Of a DNA stretch of 64,000 nt, positions 20,003 to 31,059 are shown piece by piece. Source of the stretch: Thysanoteuthis rhombus. Lineage: Eukaryota > Mollusca > Cephalopoda > Oegopsida > Thysanoteuthidae. The number at the start of each line of letters is the position of its first letter. Position 1 is the stretch's first letter. The translations under genes were made by a program, and so were the position numbers. The notes below the pieces were generated by a model. That model was not told where the DNA came from and searched no databases. It saw nothing but the letters and a program-made list of their open reading frames with translations. The DNA is taken from contig OY735224.1 of assembly GCA_963457665.1 (NCBI GenBank), forward strand, positions 51,556,429 through 51,620,428, written 5' to 3'.

Positions 20003-20262
20003 ATTAGGAGGAGGTTCAATTTGCAATATAAGTTTATCCTAAATTGGCCCCATGGTTTGTGTCTGGTACTGTTCACACATGGTGTGTGAAAATTCATACT
20101 TTTTTTCCCCGGGGGTCAACCCCACCAGCAAAAGGTGAGAGGAGTGATTTATTCACCGATTGTAGCTTTTTTTCTAATTTTCCAACTGATCACCCGCAAT
20201 TTGCATGTCGTCAAAAGACATCACATGACAGTTTCTATTGAGAGACTAACCAGACCAGTTTA
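20003..20262 (-). mobile_element. Family A 5' part, antisense
   Basis: GAGGAGGTTCAATTTGCAAT, CTAAATTGGCCCCATGGTTTG, GTGAGAGGAGTGATTTATTC, AACTGATCACCC, and TGACAGTTTCTATTGAGAGAC then TAACCAGACC. The short frame 20044-20241 is internal to it. Confidence 0.8.
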
Positions 20263-20559
20263 TATATCGAACATTCATGTCGCTTTGCAAGTACTTCGGA
20301 ATTAATTTCTGCGCTGAATTGCTTGCAAGGATTTTCTTTGGTAAATAAGTCTGTGTGAACATAATTTGAATGTGATCACTTCAGACAATTTAATTGAATG
20401 TCGAACAGTTAATAATATGGTTGAAGTGAGAATGTATAAAGTGCACAAAGCAAAACCTCGAATAGCACAGGTTTTGTCGTAATAAAAGGCTAAATTGTCT
20501 GTCTTTTACGAGATAACTCGCATAGGATATAAACGTCTGGGGACGAAGTCCCCGTTTTC
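20263..20559. other. Unassigned AT-rich sequence
   Basis: No gene or recognised repeat. Confidence 0.4.
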
Positions 20560-20826
20560 TCTGCGTACATCAGCTCAGTGATCCTTGCAAGCCCCAAATC
20601 TGGTTGAGAGCAGGACTTCATTCTAACAATTTTTATGACCATTCCCTAGGCAGGATGCAAGTCCATCAAAGGGATACTTCTACTTTAATCATACAGCTTA
20701 GAGTGTATTCAATTAGCTGCTGAGTGCACATGGATATTTGTCCTAATGAAGTTTTCCACATTCTTTGCTCAAACCGGGAATTGAACACAGGACCTTCTGA
20801 TGTGCTAACCGTTACACTATGAGTGG
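20560..20826 (-). mobile_element. tRNA-derived SINE S2 (copy 3)
   Basis: Reads in reverse complement with A box TAGTGTAACGGTTAGCACATC and B box GGTTCAATTCCCGG near 20785-20825. These are followed by the S2 body (TGCACTCAGCAGC, CTAAGCTGTATGATT, ACTTGCATCCTGCC). It is the best-preserved promoter boxes of the four S2 copies. Confidence 0.85.
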
Positions 20827-22034
20827 ATGTTTTGACGTAGTGCTATCAAGGTATTACTGTACAAATTAATGTAACAAAGTAGAAGTTGAAAAAAATAAAC
20901 ATTGAAATATAATAAAACCTTTGAACAGTACAGTTAGGAACAAAATAACTTCACTAACTGTTATTAAAAGTGTTTTATGGTTGAAATATTTCTTCAAGAG
21001 AGCAAAAAGACCCCCAAACCAGAGCTATATTGACCATGTCATTTGAGGCATGAGCATCAGGCCCCTGAGATTCTAATAGAGCCCCTAGTAGGCCATGGAC
21101 TATTGAAATAAATTAAAAATTTTTCTTACATTAACCTTTTGGCTTCAGTGATCAACTCGACTTAATTTGAACCTTCTTGTTCTCATCTGTATGGGTGTCC
21201 CAAAATGACCTGTGCCACAGACCTCAATTAAACCTAATTCAGATCTGCCTTGACCTCCGAGGACTTCATAATTATGCTTTGGACGTTTCTTGTACGTAAT
21301 CAATCAATACATACGAATTTGATTGAAACATATCTACCTTCGATAAGTCAATTATAATAATCACGAGTTACCTCCCTTGAGTCTCTTCTCGCTAAACCTG
21401 AAATAATTTTCAAAATGAGGCTGAAGAAAAATCCATTACAGGATTATGTACACTATGATTAGAAGTACGGTGTCAGTGTGTGCGTATTTCGTACGCTGGC
21501 ATTCGCAGAGAAAGAGAGAGAAAAATAGGCAAAGAATATGGTTCCTGTTACTTCAAATGTCCTAAATTTGAGGTAATGATAATATTTGATCTTACAAGTG
21601 GAAAACATGGTATTTAAACAGAGCATACAAAGGCTCAAAAAAGTATAACCATAAAACACATTGATCAGACCTTAACACAATAATTAAGTTAAAAGCTATT
21701 AATTTATTATCTGGATATTGTACACAGTGCAACTGACACGCCAAAAAGTCCTCATAGTTTCTTTTTGCGGCACGCCTAGAGATTTTTGATGGACCATGTT
21801 CGGCAAAATTTTTCTAACAGTTTGTGTGTCAGATTTAGGGCTCTTAACTTCATTTTTGAGTTGATATTTCATCAATATGCTGTATAGATACACTTTTTGG
21901 AGCCTTTGTATGCTGTGTTCAACTACCATATTTTATATCTATTGAGACCAAGGATTACAATTACCTCCAATTCGTTATGCTTGAAGTAACATGAACCATA
22001 TTACTTACCTCTCTTCATTTTCCTTCTCTCTCTC
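20827..22034. other. Unassigned 1.2-kb stretch, no gene
   Basis: AT-rich DNA without recognised repeats. Two antisense open frames of 66 and 76 codons (21459-21659 and 21699-21929) lack family motifs, splice context or codon signature that would support a gene. Confidence 0.4.
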
Positions 22035-22412
22035 TCTAAACATTAATAGAGCTAGAGGGCTGAAAATTTAAACATTTATTCTTTATTAAGAAAAAAAAAG
22101 GTTTTTTCTTGCTCTTTGAAAATCCTCCCAGCCAATAGGTTTTTAGAGGGTAGAGTTTACTTTACAATGTGAGCATTTGTTAAAATCAGTCCTTTAGTTT
22201 TCATCCAACAGAATTCGCTCGTTTTGTTTTTTTTTTGAAAATTCAGACTTTTCAGTGATCACAGCCCAACAAAAAGCGAGAAGTAACATATTCACTGATC
22301 ACCCATCTTTCCAACTATTTTAATAGATCACCCTCAACATGGCTCCAAAAGATGTCGGTTACATGACAGTTTCTATTGAGTGACTAACCAGACCTGTTGC
22401 CATACCGTTTAT
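22035..22412 (-). mobile_element. Family A dispersed repeat, antisense
   Basis: AATAGAGCTAGAGGGCTGAAA, ATTCTTTATTAAG, GATCACAGCCCAACAAAAAG, TTCACTGATCACCC, ATGACAGTTTCTATTGAGTG and ACTAACCAGACCTGTT. The 5' end is complete and the 3' tail missing. Confidence 0.85.
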
Positions 22413-22484
22413 TTAGATAACTCAATCCGATTTATGTCTATTAATTTTTATCTGAGAAATAAATCAAAACCAAACTTTTTAGAG

Positions 22485-22875
22485 ATGTCTGTACGCCTCA
22501 ATAAGACACTTTTTGGTTGGTCCCAACTACGTAAATCAGAAAAAAAAAAGAAAGATTGAGAGGTCTCAAAAAGGTTTGACGTCATCAAAAGAACAAACAC
22601 TCTAACCATTTTTTTTTTTTTTTTTACCAGTTGCTATGATGTCATAATACGATGTACAGAGTCATCATTTTTGTATTTAAAAAAAAAAAAGATGAAAACG
22701 GCAATTTACGATTTCTATTGAAAATATCACTTACAGAATATCTCCAAATCACAATATTTTGCAAGTATGAGGATCTATCGACTCAAAGAAGACTACTTGC
22801 TCTTCTTTCTCCTCCTGCTACTACCGCAGATGGTGGACGCATTATTGAACTTATGGTTCTTGTTTTTTTACTAAG
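22485..22875 (+). mobile_element. Family BC repeat (most complete copy)
   Basis: Head GATGTCTGTACGCCTCAATA then AGACACTTTTTGGTTGGTC. A middle with several ATGATGTCAT-like words follows. The 3' part is TACAGAATATCTCCAAATCAC, GCAAGTATGAGGATC, GACTCAAAGAAGACTACTTG, CTCTTCTTTCTCCTCC and TTGAACTTATGGTTCTTGTT. Other copies: 26340-26770 (5' part), 31060-31622, 39335-39725 (-), 45085-45275 and 18740-18890. The 75-codon frame 22652-22879 is internal. Confidence 0.8.
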
Positions 22876-23470
22876 TTAATCTCTTAGGATCAATAAATAC
22901 AATGAAGAGATATATATGCAATTATGTGTCTAATTCAGAAAGTGATTCTTAGATGCGTATGCATCTCTAGTAGTGATGATGACCCTGACTGACTGACTGA
23001 CAGGATGACGTACCAAAAAACTCCCACCACTTCTCACTTCCTCCCCCTCCTTCCATATACATCTAAGAGTGAAAGGGAGAGAACTTGTGCATCTATGGTC
23101 TGAATTTCAGGATCATTTTTTTTTTTCCTCCTACAATCTACTTGTACAATGAACCGTGATTTTCTAGCTCCTCTGTCCATAACCATGGACTCTTCCACTG
23201 AACCAAGTATTTTTTAAGATTTCATCTTCTAAAATATTCAAAATTCATCATACTGAGTTCTGATACAGGTAGTTTTATCTTATCAGAAGCCCGCTTCACA
23301 CCACTTTGGCCTGGGAACACTCAAAATTTTCCCCATAAAAAATCAATGGCAATTGCTTCTTCACTTTACGCCATTTCAGGTTACAAAAGGCTTTTATTGG
23401 AACACTCTACATTCGGATAGTGCGGGAAGTGATGCTGTATATCGGTGAACTTTTTTCGTAGTTAGAAATT
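22876..23470. other. Unassigned sequence
   Basis: Contains a (CTGA)n-like GACTGACTGACTGAC run near 22986. No gene. Confidence 0.4.
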
Positions 23471-23895
23471 AACAAGTCTGGTTAGTCACTCAATAGGAAC
23501 CGTCACGCAAGCAATGTCTTTAGGCAGCATTCCATGTTAGGGGTGATCAATTAGAAAAATTGGGAAAAGGTGGTGATCAATGAATAAGTAAGTTCTTACG
23601 CCTTTTGTTGGGCAGTGATCACTGAAAAGGACTGAATTGAAAAAAAAAAGAAAATAACCAAAACAAGCGGGCACCAGCTAGGGAATCAACATGGCAAACT
23701 CACGTTGCAAACAGAAACCCCTCGAAAAATATCGGGGGGGATGGAAAAAAAGAAGAAAAAAAAATAGAACATTTTTTTTCTAGATACAATAAGGAGTGAA
23801 CGTTTAAATTTTCAGCACTCTAGCTCTAGAGGCCTATACAGACCAACGTGAAAACTGAAAGAAACCTATGTAGACAGTTATGGTTGACGGTTTCC
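23471..23895 (+). mobile_element. Family A dispersed repeat (copy A4)
   Basis: AACAAGTCTGGTTAGTCACT, TTTAGGCAGCATTCCATG, GGGTGATCAATTAGAAAAATTG, GTTGGGCAGTGATCACTGAA and terminal GACAGTTATGGTTGACGGTTTC. Nearly full length; the GCCAGCCAGACC block is partly lost. Confidence 0.85.
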
Positions 23896-24326
23896 AGTAA
23901 TGACATTGAATCTTATAAATATGTGCAACAGTGTCAATCTCGGGGGGGGGGGGGAATTAGATTTTATTGATAGAGAGATAATGAGCAAAAAAAATCTTCG
24001 GTAGGTATTACGATTAAATTGGATAACGAGATGAAAATTACATTAATTGCACTCAAGCACAAGATTTTCCAGCGGACTTCGAGGGATGTAACAAGTATGG
24101 CACTTATCCCCGGCACCTATTGAAACCGCCACTCCACTCAGTCAAGTAGAGTCAAGTCCACTCTCCCTCTCGAGTATGGAAGTTCCTCAGCTTCCTTCAC
24201 CTGTTGTCAAGTTGAAAAAAAATTGATCGAGAAATGTGATTAGAGATTCTATATTTCATGTTTCATAAATATTCGACTGAATCGTTATCAGGCTCCGTCT
24301 GAGCAGGAATGAACACTCCAATGGAT
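23896..24326. other. Unassigned; poly-G run at 23942-23953
   Basis: A 12-base G run and otherwise unique AT-rich sequence. At 24130-24185, TCAAGTAGAGTCAAGTCC and similar words give weak local repetition. Confidence 0.45.
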
Positions 24327-24618
24327 TTATTTCTATTATTATTCGGACTATCCTCATCTTGGTTGTTTTTCATACAACGTTTCGGCTGTTGTACTCTACG
24401 GCCTTCATCAGGTATCATCTGGTAGGTGTGGGAGAAGTAACGAACCGAATCTTTTATTTAACTGACAGGAGGAAAATAGACTGCACTCCCCTCTTAGCAG
24501 TAGTAGTATTTTCCAATTATTATTGTCTCACACTGGGATTGAACCTAGAACCATTAGATTACTTGCAGTAATTCTGTCTGATTCTCTAACACCTACGCTA
24601 TGTGTCCAAGTGGAGTAT
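24327..24618 (-). mobile_element. tRNA-derived SINE S1, full length
   Basis: In reverse complement: an A-box-like CATAGCGTAGGTGTTAGAG at the 5' end, then B box GGTTCTAGGTTCAATCCCA. The body contains GATGAAGGCCGTAGAGTAC and CGAAACGTTGTATGAAAAAC, and the tail is AATAATAATAGAAATAA. Head, body and simple tail give a complete ~290-bp SINE. A second antisense copy is at 28030-28310. The 70-codon sense frame (24359-24571) is antisense to the SINE and not a gene. Confidence 0.88.
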
Positions 24619-25062
24619 CTTATTTGTAAGTGTTTTTATCAGTAAAGTTGACCTGTATGCGCAGGAACAGGAAAGGTAAAACAATGAGAATAAATTCATC
24701 TTCGTTCATTACATTTCATACGATTCTATTATTTCAGGCATGAGTCATTCTTCTTTGCATAAATATCTTGGGTTAAGTAAGCTTTCCTGTTTAGTTACTT
24801 GGAAAAGAACAAACTCGCCGGCTCAGCGTCACTGAACTATGTTTTTTTAGTTAGGCAAGCCAACCTTGGAAAGAGAAAGAAGAATTTTCTCCAGAGGTAT
24901 TACGGCTATGATGACTTGACAAAGAGGTGGTGTTCATCAAACAATAAGTGAGAAAAACAACCTGGCCGTGCGTGCAAATTGCCACTATTGAACACACCAC
25001 TTGGAGGGGGGCGTACATGCAGCCGAACCAAACAGGAAGTAAAGATGGTCACGTTTAGGGGG
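24619..25062. other. Unassigned sequence upstream of hAT remnant
   Basis: May include more decayed hAT coding DNA at 24840-25060, but I cannot read a family motif there. Confidence 0.35.
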
Positions 25063-25263
25063 AACCATCGAAGCTCTCAAAGTGTTCTTCACAATGCTGG
25101 GAAAGGCTATCTAGACGAGGCTAACCATCATAGTTTCCATTGCTGGCTGTGAGCAATCATTCAACGTCTGAACTGATACTTTCGTATTCAAGAGCCTTTG
25201 CGGGTCAAAGCAAACTCTGCGATCTTGCTCTACTGAGTGTAGAAAGAAAAGAAAATGGAAGTA
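25063..25263 (+). mobile_element. hAT transposase C-terminal (dimerisation) remnant
   Basis: The translation gives LTIIVSIAGCEQSFNV (25121-25168) and, after a stop and frame shift, LILSYSRAF then KLCDLALLSVE (from 25173). This matches the conserved hAT dimerisation block, pattern L.I.VS.A.CERSFS.LKLIKSYLR followed by RL.DLALLSIE. Only the last ~60 residues are visible. It has a stop and a shift, so it is inactive. A 73-codon antisense frame nearby (25272-25493) is unrelated. Confidence 0.8.
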
Positions 25264-25614
25264 TCAGTGTCTTACATAAATGAATCATCGCAGGGGGAGG
25301 GGGCACGTATTTTGATAGGAAACCAGAAAAATATTACTTGGAATAAATCACAACTAAAGTGATGCTTCCCTGACATCTGACGTACATGAGGGCTAAAAAG
25401 TATGATCTCCCCGCCAGCAGTAAGCGGGTTAAATACATACATTGATTCCCCTCGAACAAAATGCACCCATTTTAAAGAACCCCTACTCAACAAACTCTTG
25501 CCTAAGCATAACTATCAATGGAGTATATACATATGTTTACTTGTATTTTTCGAAGTAGATATGCTCAGAAAGATAAAAATCCAGATTTCACGGAATCTAA
25601 CCGTATAATGACCT
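25264..25614. other. Unassigned sequence
   Basis: No gene supported. Paired sense and antisense open frames (25272-25493 and 25402-25608) overlap and have no motif. Confidence 0.4.
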
Positions 25615-25855
25615 TACATTCAAATTCTGCTGTTTATCTACTTGTTTGTTTGTTTGCGCTCAAATGGGATGATCTGATTGGTTGAATCACTTTCCTATTA
25701 TGACATAACAACGAAAATTATGTCAGAGAAACTCTTGGAACTTCATGTCTGATCAACACATTAAAATAGCATAAAATGAGATTTTGAAAAATGCTTAAAA
25801 TTAGGATACTTGAATTATTAAATATACAAAATACCAAATAAAATGGCTTTAGGCT
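25615..25855 (+). repeat. Dispersed repeat M (copy 1)
   Basis: Shares TTGTTTGTTTG, CACTTTCCTATTATGACATAACAACGAA, TGTCAGAGAAACTCTT and ATACTTGAATTATTA with 59260-59460, in the same order. Class unknown. Confidence 0.75.
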
Positions 25856-26339
25856 CATCCATACATAAATAGCCCTGTCATTTGGGACAAACATATTCTA
25901 GTTATAGAAATAAACCCCCAAAGCCAGCATAGTGGTACAAAAAACCCATCATTGCAATTCATCTGACAAAACCATTTCAAAATTCTCCAAGTCACTGAAT
26001 GGCAAAATTTGGGGTTGTACATTCTGAAAAGGGGGGGAAAAAAAAAAGATACCAATTCTAAATCCAGACGAAAGTCCCTTTTACGATTCAGTCAGTTACA
26101 CTGGTTTATTTGACAATTCATAATCAAAGTTTAGCAAAAATGGGTCAATACTCCTTTAAAAAGGTGAGCTGCTTATTAGTCAAATAAAATATTAGAAGCA
26201 CTAGTATTACAACAGTAGTTGGTAGATTCCTGTACTACATAGGACATTTTTATTTTGAGGGGGGGGGGATTTCAGAAAATGGACAAACCATTGAATTAAT
26301 ACTAATATGAATCACAGTGTGTTTCATCTTAAGATGTCC
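25856..26339. other. Unassigned sequence
   Basis: G-run (GGGGGGGGG) near 26260 and AT-rich unique DNA. No gene. Confidence 0.4.
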
Positions 26340-26770
26340 GCACGTCTTAGTAAGTCTATTTAATCACTGTCCCACAGCAGCAATATGTGACACAAGGTCG
26401 GGCTTAACGTGGGAAGAAATAGTACCTTACCGCCAAAAATTGGCTCCAGCCGACGCAGTTACCTGCGAAAGCTGGGCCGAGTAATGATGGGAGAACCTAA
26501 GGACGAATCCAAAGGCCTCCCGTTGCGCTTAGCAAACGCAGCCTCGGTATAACCTCATTGGCCAACGTTTGCACCGGCGCACTCGGTCTTAGTAAGACAC
26601 TTTTTGGTTGGTCAGTTAATTCCGGTTACATTAAACAACAGAAAAAGAAAAGGTGTTCTGTGTTTTATCTACTAGCTGCAATTACTTCATAATTAGTGTG
26701 ATGTCATAAAAATGTGTGATGACATTAAAAGAAAATCTTTAGATGAATCAATGACGTACTGAGTGTTCAT
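26331..26770 (+). mobile_element. Family BC 5' part, split by a later insertion
   Basis: The BC head reads GATGTCCGCACGTCTTAGTAAG up to 26354 and resumes at 26587 as TCTTAGTAAGACACTTTTTGG then TTGGTCAGTTAATTCCGG. Removing 26355-26596 restores the continuous head seen at 22485 and 31060. Confidence 0.85.
26355..26586. mobile_element. 232-bp GC-richer insertion with 10-bp target duplication
   Basis: Bounded by identical TCTTAGTAAG at 26345-26354 and 26587-26596. The insert is much more GC-rich than its surroundings (GCTCCAGCCGACGCAG, TACCTGCGAAAGCTGGGCCG, CCTCCCGTTGCGC, GCACCGGCGCACTCGG). Size and duplication length fit a SINE. Orientation is probably minus, with a CCGAGTGCGCCGGTGC start, but I could not prove an A or B box. 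No other copy is in this window. Confidence 0.75.
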
Positions 26771-28029
26771 TTTTTTTTTACAGTGTTGCCAAATATTGTT
26801 GTTTATCAATAGCTAAAACTGCCAGCAAAAATGGCTAAAATCGGCGTAACTTATCAGAAACTGAGTTGGATCGGAAGTTAGTTCGTAGATACTTCACTGA
26901 GAAGTATAGACAGTTATCCTGCCAGTAATTAACTAAAAGTTGCCCAGTCAAGGAGAATCGGATCTATTGATTTAACATTTCATTTTAATACTCAGTAATG
27001 AAATTGGCACAAGTAGTTTAATGAAGATGAGATAACAGCATGATCAAAAAAAAAATGAAATTTGTTTTTTCTTTGTATCAAATCTAGTTTTCGTGATGAG
27101 ATGAAAACTGTATTTTAGCATATGACCCTTAAAGGGCACCATAGGAGCCTAAAAGCTCAATATTTCTAGTTTGTCCTTGCATGTAGTATCTTATGCATAC
27201 TAAATTTTAATTTTCTATATTGAAAAATTCTGACTGATACAAATCTTTTTTCCATTTCACCTCAGCCTATATTGTCTTATAAGAACAGTAAAACAAAAAA
27301 CAGACCGTGCTTAGAGCAAGAGAAATGTGTTTAAGTGTAATCAAGTCGAAATTTGTAATACGTGTCTAAAAAGTTGTACAGCAACCTTGAGAAAAAAAAA
27401 GATTCAAATCTATTGACCAGTCTAATCTTTTCAAATCAAAAGCATGATCGTTTCTCAACTCAAATGTTTGGAGAGCTCCAATTCATCCTCACCACCATTT
27501 AATAAAGTGAAAACGAATTTGCAAGCAAGTAGGAACATCTGGTTCTATCATTTCCGTACCACAAAGTGTTATTCAGGCCAAGGGCAGAATCTACCCCCGA
27601 AGAGCAACAATGAAGACGAATCTTCATCCCAGAAAATAAACAGAGTTTACAGAAAAATCCATTTCCTGAAAAAAAAAAAAATGTCTTCTTTCTACAATAT
27701 ATAGACCATGCCCGTTCTTTAATGAAAGTTGATCGATTTTAAATCTGTTTTTTATCCTTCATAATATTTTTTCTTCTTCAATTGGACTTGAATGATTTTG
27801 GTGGAAATCTTTTTTCAATAGTTTCATATTATAGACAACAAAAATCAGGAAGCGTAGAATAAACAGCCAGCAAAATCGAAATCTGATTTATATAATTTTT
27901 GAATGTGATAGCAACTAAGACTCTCCAAAAAAAAGAGTAAAAATATCATCATCAAAGGTATATAATTTTTGATGATAAACTATGTAACTAATTTCATATA
28001 TCTCTGAATTTTTGAAATGAGGTATTATC
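26771..28029. other. Unassigned ~1.25 kb, no supported gene
   Basis: AT-rich. 26800-26835 has family J vocabulary (GCCAAATATTG, GCCAGCAAAAATGGC). The 86-codon frame 27444-27704 (serine/asparagine/lysine-rich, ending in poly-lysine from an A run) has no recognisable domain. Confidence 0.4.
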
Positions 28030-28428
28030 ATTATTTCTATTACTATTTGGACTATCCTCATCTTGGTTGTTTTTCATACAACGTTTCGGCCATTGCACTC
28101 TATGGCCTTCATCAGGTATCATCTGGGGAAGTAACGAACCAAACCCTTTATTTTAACTGATGGGGGGTATATTGACCGCACTCCCCTCTTAGCATTAGTA
28201 GTATTATTATTGTCTCACACTGGGATTGAACCTAGAACCATTAGATTACTTGCAGTAATTTGTCTGATTCTGTAACCACTACGCTATGAGTTCATGTGGA
28301 TAATTTTTAGGAGCCTTAAACCTCAGGTGAGTTTTTGGTATATGATGTTACTGTTGTAGAGTACATCGGCCGAAACGTTGTATGAAAAACAACCAAGATG
28401 AGGATAGTCTGAATAATAATAGAAATAA
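28030..28428. mobile_element. SINE S1 pair in inverted orientation
   Basis: A full antisense S1 copy occupies 28030-28310: tail TTATTTCTATTACTATTTGG, core ACAACGTTTCGGCC, B box TGGGATTGAACCTAGAACC at 28221, A box TAACCACTACGCTA at 28273. A 5'-truncated sense copy lies at about 28340-28428 (CGGCCGAAACGTTG, AACCAAGATGAGGATAG, AATAATAATAGAAATAA). Their 3' ends form ~73-bp inverted arms. Confidence 0.88.
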
Positions 28429-28430
28429 CT

Positions 28431-28799
28431 AATTTCATGTTCATCAAATGCTAGATGATCGAATATACATGATTATACGTTGCATATTCAAATCAATAAA
28501 TTTCTGATTTCCGTTATTTTGAAAAACAATCCAATATTCAGACAAAGTATATAAAAACATCTCCTACCTTTTGAAAAGAAGAAGCATTTACAATCAGCCA
28601 TTTGCAATCGAATCCAAAAGTTTGAAACACTTACCTGTAAAAAAAGAATAATAATAAATTGAGTTCGAATCAAAAACAGAAACCAATGAACAACAGGATA
28701 ATTACACAAGACGAGATGTAAGAAAAAAAGCTGCGGCAAATTTTAAAACGTGAATGAAACAAACGATTATGAATATATGAATATGTAATCAAAATTTTT
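28431..28799. other. Unassigned sequence
   Basis: No recognised repeat. The 83-codon antisense frame at 28488-28739 is hydrophobic (FLHLVLCNYPVVHWFLFLI), but it has no family match and lies in AT-rich DNA. Not called. Confidence 0.4.
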
Positions 28800-29080
28800 T
28801 AAAAATGTACAAAATAATTCTTGCAAAAAAACGTTTGCCGTGTTGAAATTACAACAGAAGTTTTCTTTTTGTTTCAGAATTTTCATTTTCCCCTCTTCAT
28901 TGCTTGAAAAGATGTCATTTTCTTTTTTTACAATCATTGTTCAATACAGTTGTTGAAATCATTTATAAACCTTTAAATTCATTAAAAAAAATTGAATTTC
29001 AATAACAAGAAAAGTAACTGGTGATTGAAATTATCTCCCTCTAGACATTAGGTGAATTTTTAAGTTCTCTTTCTGTTCAA
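28800..29080 (+). repeat. Dispersed repeat N (copy 1)
   Basis: Matches 31180-31395 over GTACAAAATAATTCT, AAAAGATGT, CAATACAGTTGTTG, AACCTTTAAATTCATTAAAAA, TTGAATTTCAATAACAAGAA and GACATTAGGTG. Non-coding. Confidence 0.8.
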
Positions 29081-30454
29081 TTCACAGAAGAGTTCTGTTA
29101 TTTTATTGTTAAGAGGTTACAAGAGTGTTGCCAATTTAGAGCTATTTGAGCTAAACCCAGCACGTTTCCTGTTTTTGGCAGCGTGAAAAAGCACATGCCG
29201 TGTGTGTAGTATAAAAACAATAACCTCTTATATCAGAGCAATAAGAAGACATTTTTTCAAATTAAAAAAAATCACTTACAACTTTTTAAGTAAGGGAGAT
29301 AATAGTTTGTAAATTGTTGCTAAAATACATCACGTTTGAAAGATAAAAATAGCTGTAGTAGGAAGAACTTGAACTACGGGGAGCAAATGAGTCACGACCA
29401 AAGTTTATTTGAAGATTTTTTTAAAAACATAAGGAGAGGGACAAACAAGAGAATGTCTCAATTTGAAAGAACCAATGAGTAATGTCGATTATGAAACCTC
29501 AAAAACACATTACTCATTATCCAGAGATAGTTGGAGACACTTCTGGCCAAAAACATGCAAAAAGTGGCCAAAATTGGCAAAAATGGCCAAATTGTTTATA
29601 AGAGCAATTTTTTTAGTGTTTTTTCCATTAGATGAGGTGTTGTAGATAATTATGAGGTTTGAATTGAATTATCACTCTATGTATTATTATTTTTCTATTG
29701 CTTCTCTTCTTACAGTTTTTGAATTATCGATGTCATTCTAACGCTGAATAGTGTGGCTCGATGCTGTATATAGTGCTTACATGGAATTTTGAAAAAAAAA
29801 AAAAAAAAAAATCAGGGGGTGGGGTTTAGAGAGGGGGTTTCTATTTACAATGTAAATACAATGCTAAACCAAGTCCTTATCCAGATATCTCTAAAAAAAA
29901 AAAAAAAATTATGAATGAATACCAGTGAAATATCATGGGAGCGTAGGCAATGAGTTAAGGAAGAAGTGTTTACATTTTAGGGCGGATCCTGGAATTTTTC
30001 ACGCTCACCTCCCCCACATCGTAGCTGTTTGAAACGCAACTCAATATCTCCTGATTGAATCTCCGAAAATTCTTCTTTAGGCAATAGAGTTGCAGTTGTA
30101 GGACGGAGAATAGATTACTAGAATACGTTGTGCTCTCACCAAAGAATGCTTTTCTAAGTCACGTCCTCCCATGATCTTTGAATCAGCAGAGTAATCGAAC
30201 TCGCAGTTCCTTCAGGAAATGAACTTGTCTGGTTAATTTTGTTAATGCTATTTCTTTCTGTACAAATTTTACCCTCATCTCAATTTTTCAGGGTCTTTTT
30301 TATCGCAAATTCACAAAGACGGCCCGAGTTGAACGGCCTGAAGTAGATAGTAGTAAAAAATCAGAAAAAAAATAATTATCAGATTCTATAACGTTACAAT
30401 ACTGAAATACACACCAACAATGAGGATTTACTAAAAATACTATTGTAACGAAGC
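29081..30454. other. Unassigned ~1.4 kb with family J patch
   Basis: 29540-29610 is rich in TGGCCAAAA words. Poly-A runs occur at 29792-29811 and 29893-29909. No gene; the 60-codon frame 29463-29645 reads through the GGCCAAA patch. Confidence 0.45.
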
Positions 30455-30565
30455 CAAAATTGCCTAAAATTTAATAAGGGCTAAATGCAAAACTTTATAG
30501 CCAAATGCTTTTTTCAAAAGCCAGATTTATCCAATTTGGCCACAAAATGGCTAAAATGGCAACCC
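30455..30565. repeat. GGCCAAA-rich repeat (family J)
   Basis: AGCCAAATGC, AAAAGCCAGATTTATCC, AATTTGGCCACAAAATGG and CTAAAATGGCAACCCC. Confidence 0.5.
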
Positions 30566-30637
30566 CGCTCATTATTGCGATGAATGCACAGTCAGTGGTT
30601 AGGATAACAAGATGAAAAAAACTCACAAGAAACATCA

Positions 30638-31059
30638 TCATCATCATCATACCATTTCTCACCCTTCAAGGAGGGACCCCTCCTGGATCCTATCCCACAG
30701 ATGTCTGATGACATTGTGGTTTTGACTAAGAAGAGAAACATTCCATTTCAAGTAGAAAATACTCAGAGACCACACAATTCTGACAACGCCATTGTTAGCG
30801 GAAGTAATTGTGCACGGATCCACCTTGGAATTCAATTGCTATATCCGTAGTCTTTTGCCCACCCTTTCACAAAATTTTAATTGAGAACTTTTGGAGATAT
30901 CGTGTGGGCGTTCCTGAGTCTGGGAATGAATGTATAGAGGGAAAAAAAAAAAAAAAAGTACGTAATAATTTGCACAGGACTGAGGGTCACGGCTTGATAG
31001 AACTACGGAGTGAAAATGATATCTTTTCTTGAAGTTACTACCAATTAGTAGTTTTCTTA
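30638..31059. other. (CAT)n tract, unassigned DNA and a family O repeat
   Basis: (CAT)n at 30638-30660 could be the antisense tail of an RTE element, but no RTE coding sequence follows. 30805-30905 (GGATCCACCTTGGAATTC, CACAAAATTTTAATTGAG, AACTTTTGGAGATATCGTGTGG) is a family O copy. No gene. Confidence 0.45.

Noticed and set aside
24533-24615. tRNA gene on the minus strand
   Set aside because: Boxes A and B are present, but the flanking sequence cannot be paired into a cloverleaf that I can see, and the unit continues into a repeated SINE body.
26400-26586. Possible 5S rRNA-like segment (CGAAAGCTGGGCCGAG..GATGGGAGAACC)
   Set aside because: Only short words resemble 5S rRNA, and the order and spacing do not fit a full gene. 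It is better explained as part of the inserted 232-bp element.
28488-28739. 83-codon hydrophobic antisense frame suggestive of a membrane protein
   Set aside because: AT-rich DNA on the T-rich strand commonly gives F/L/I-rich frames; no conserved motif.
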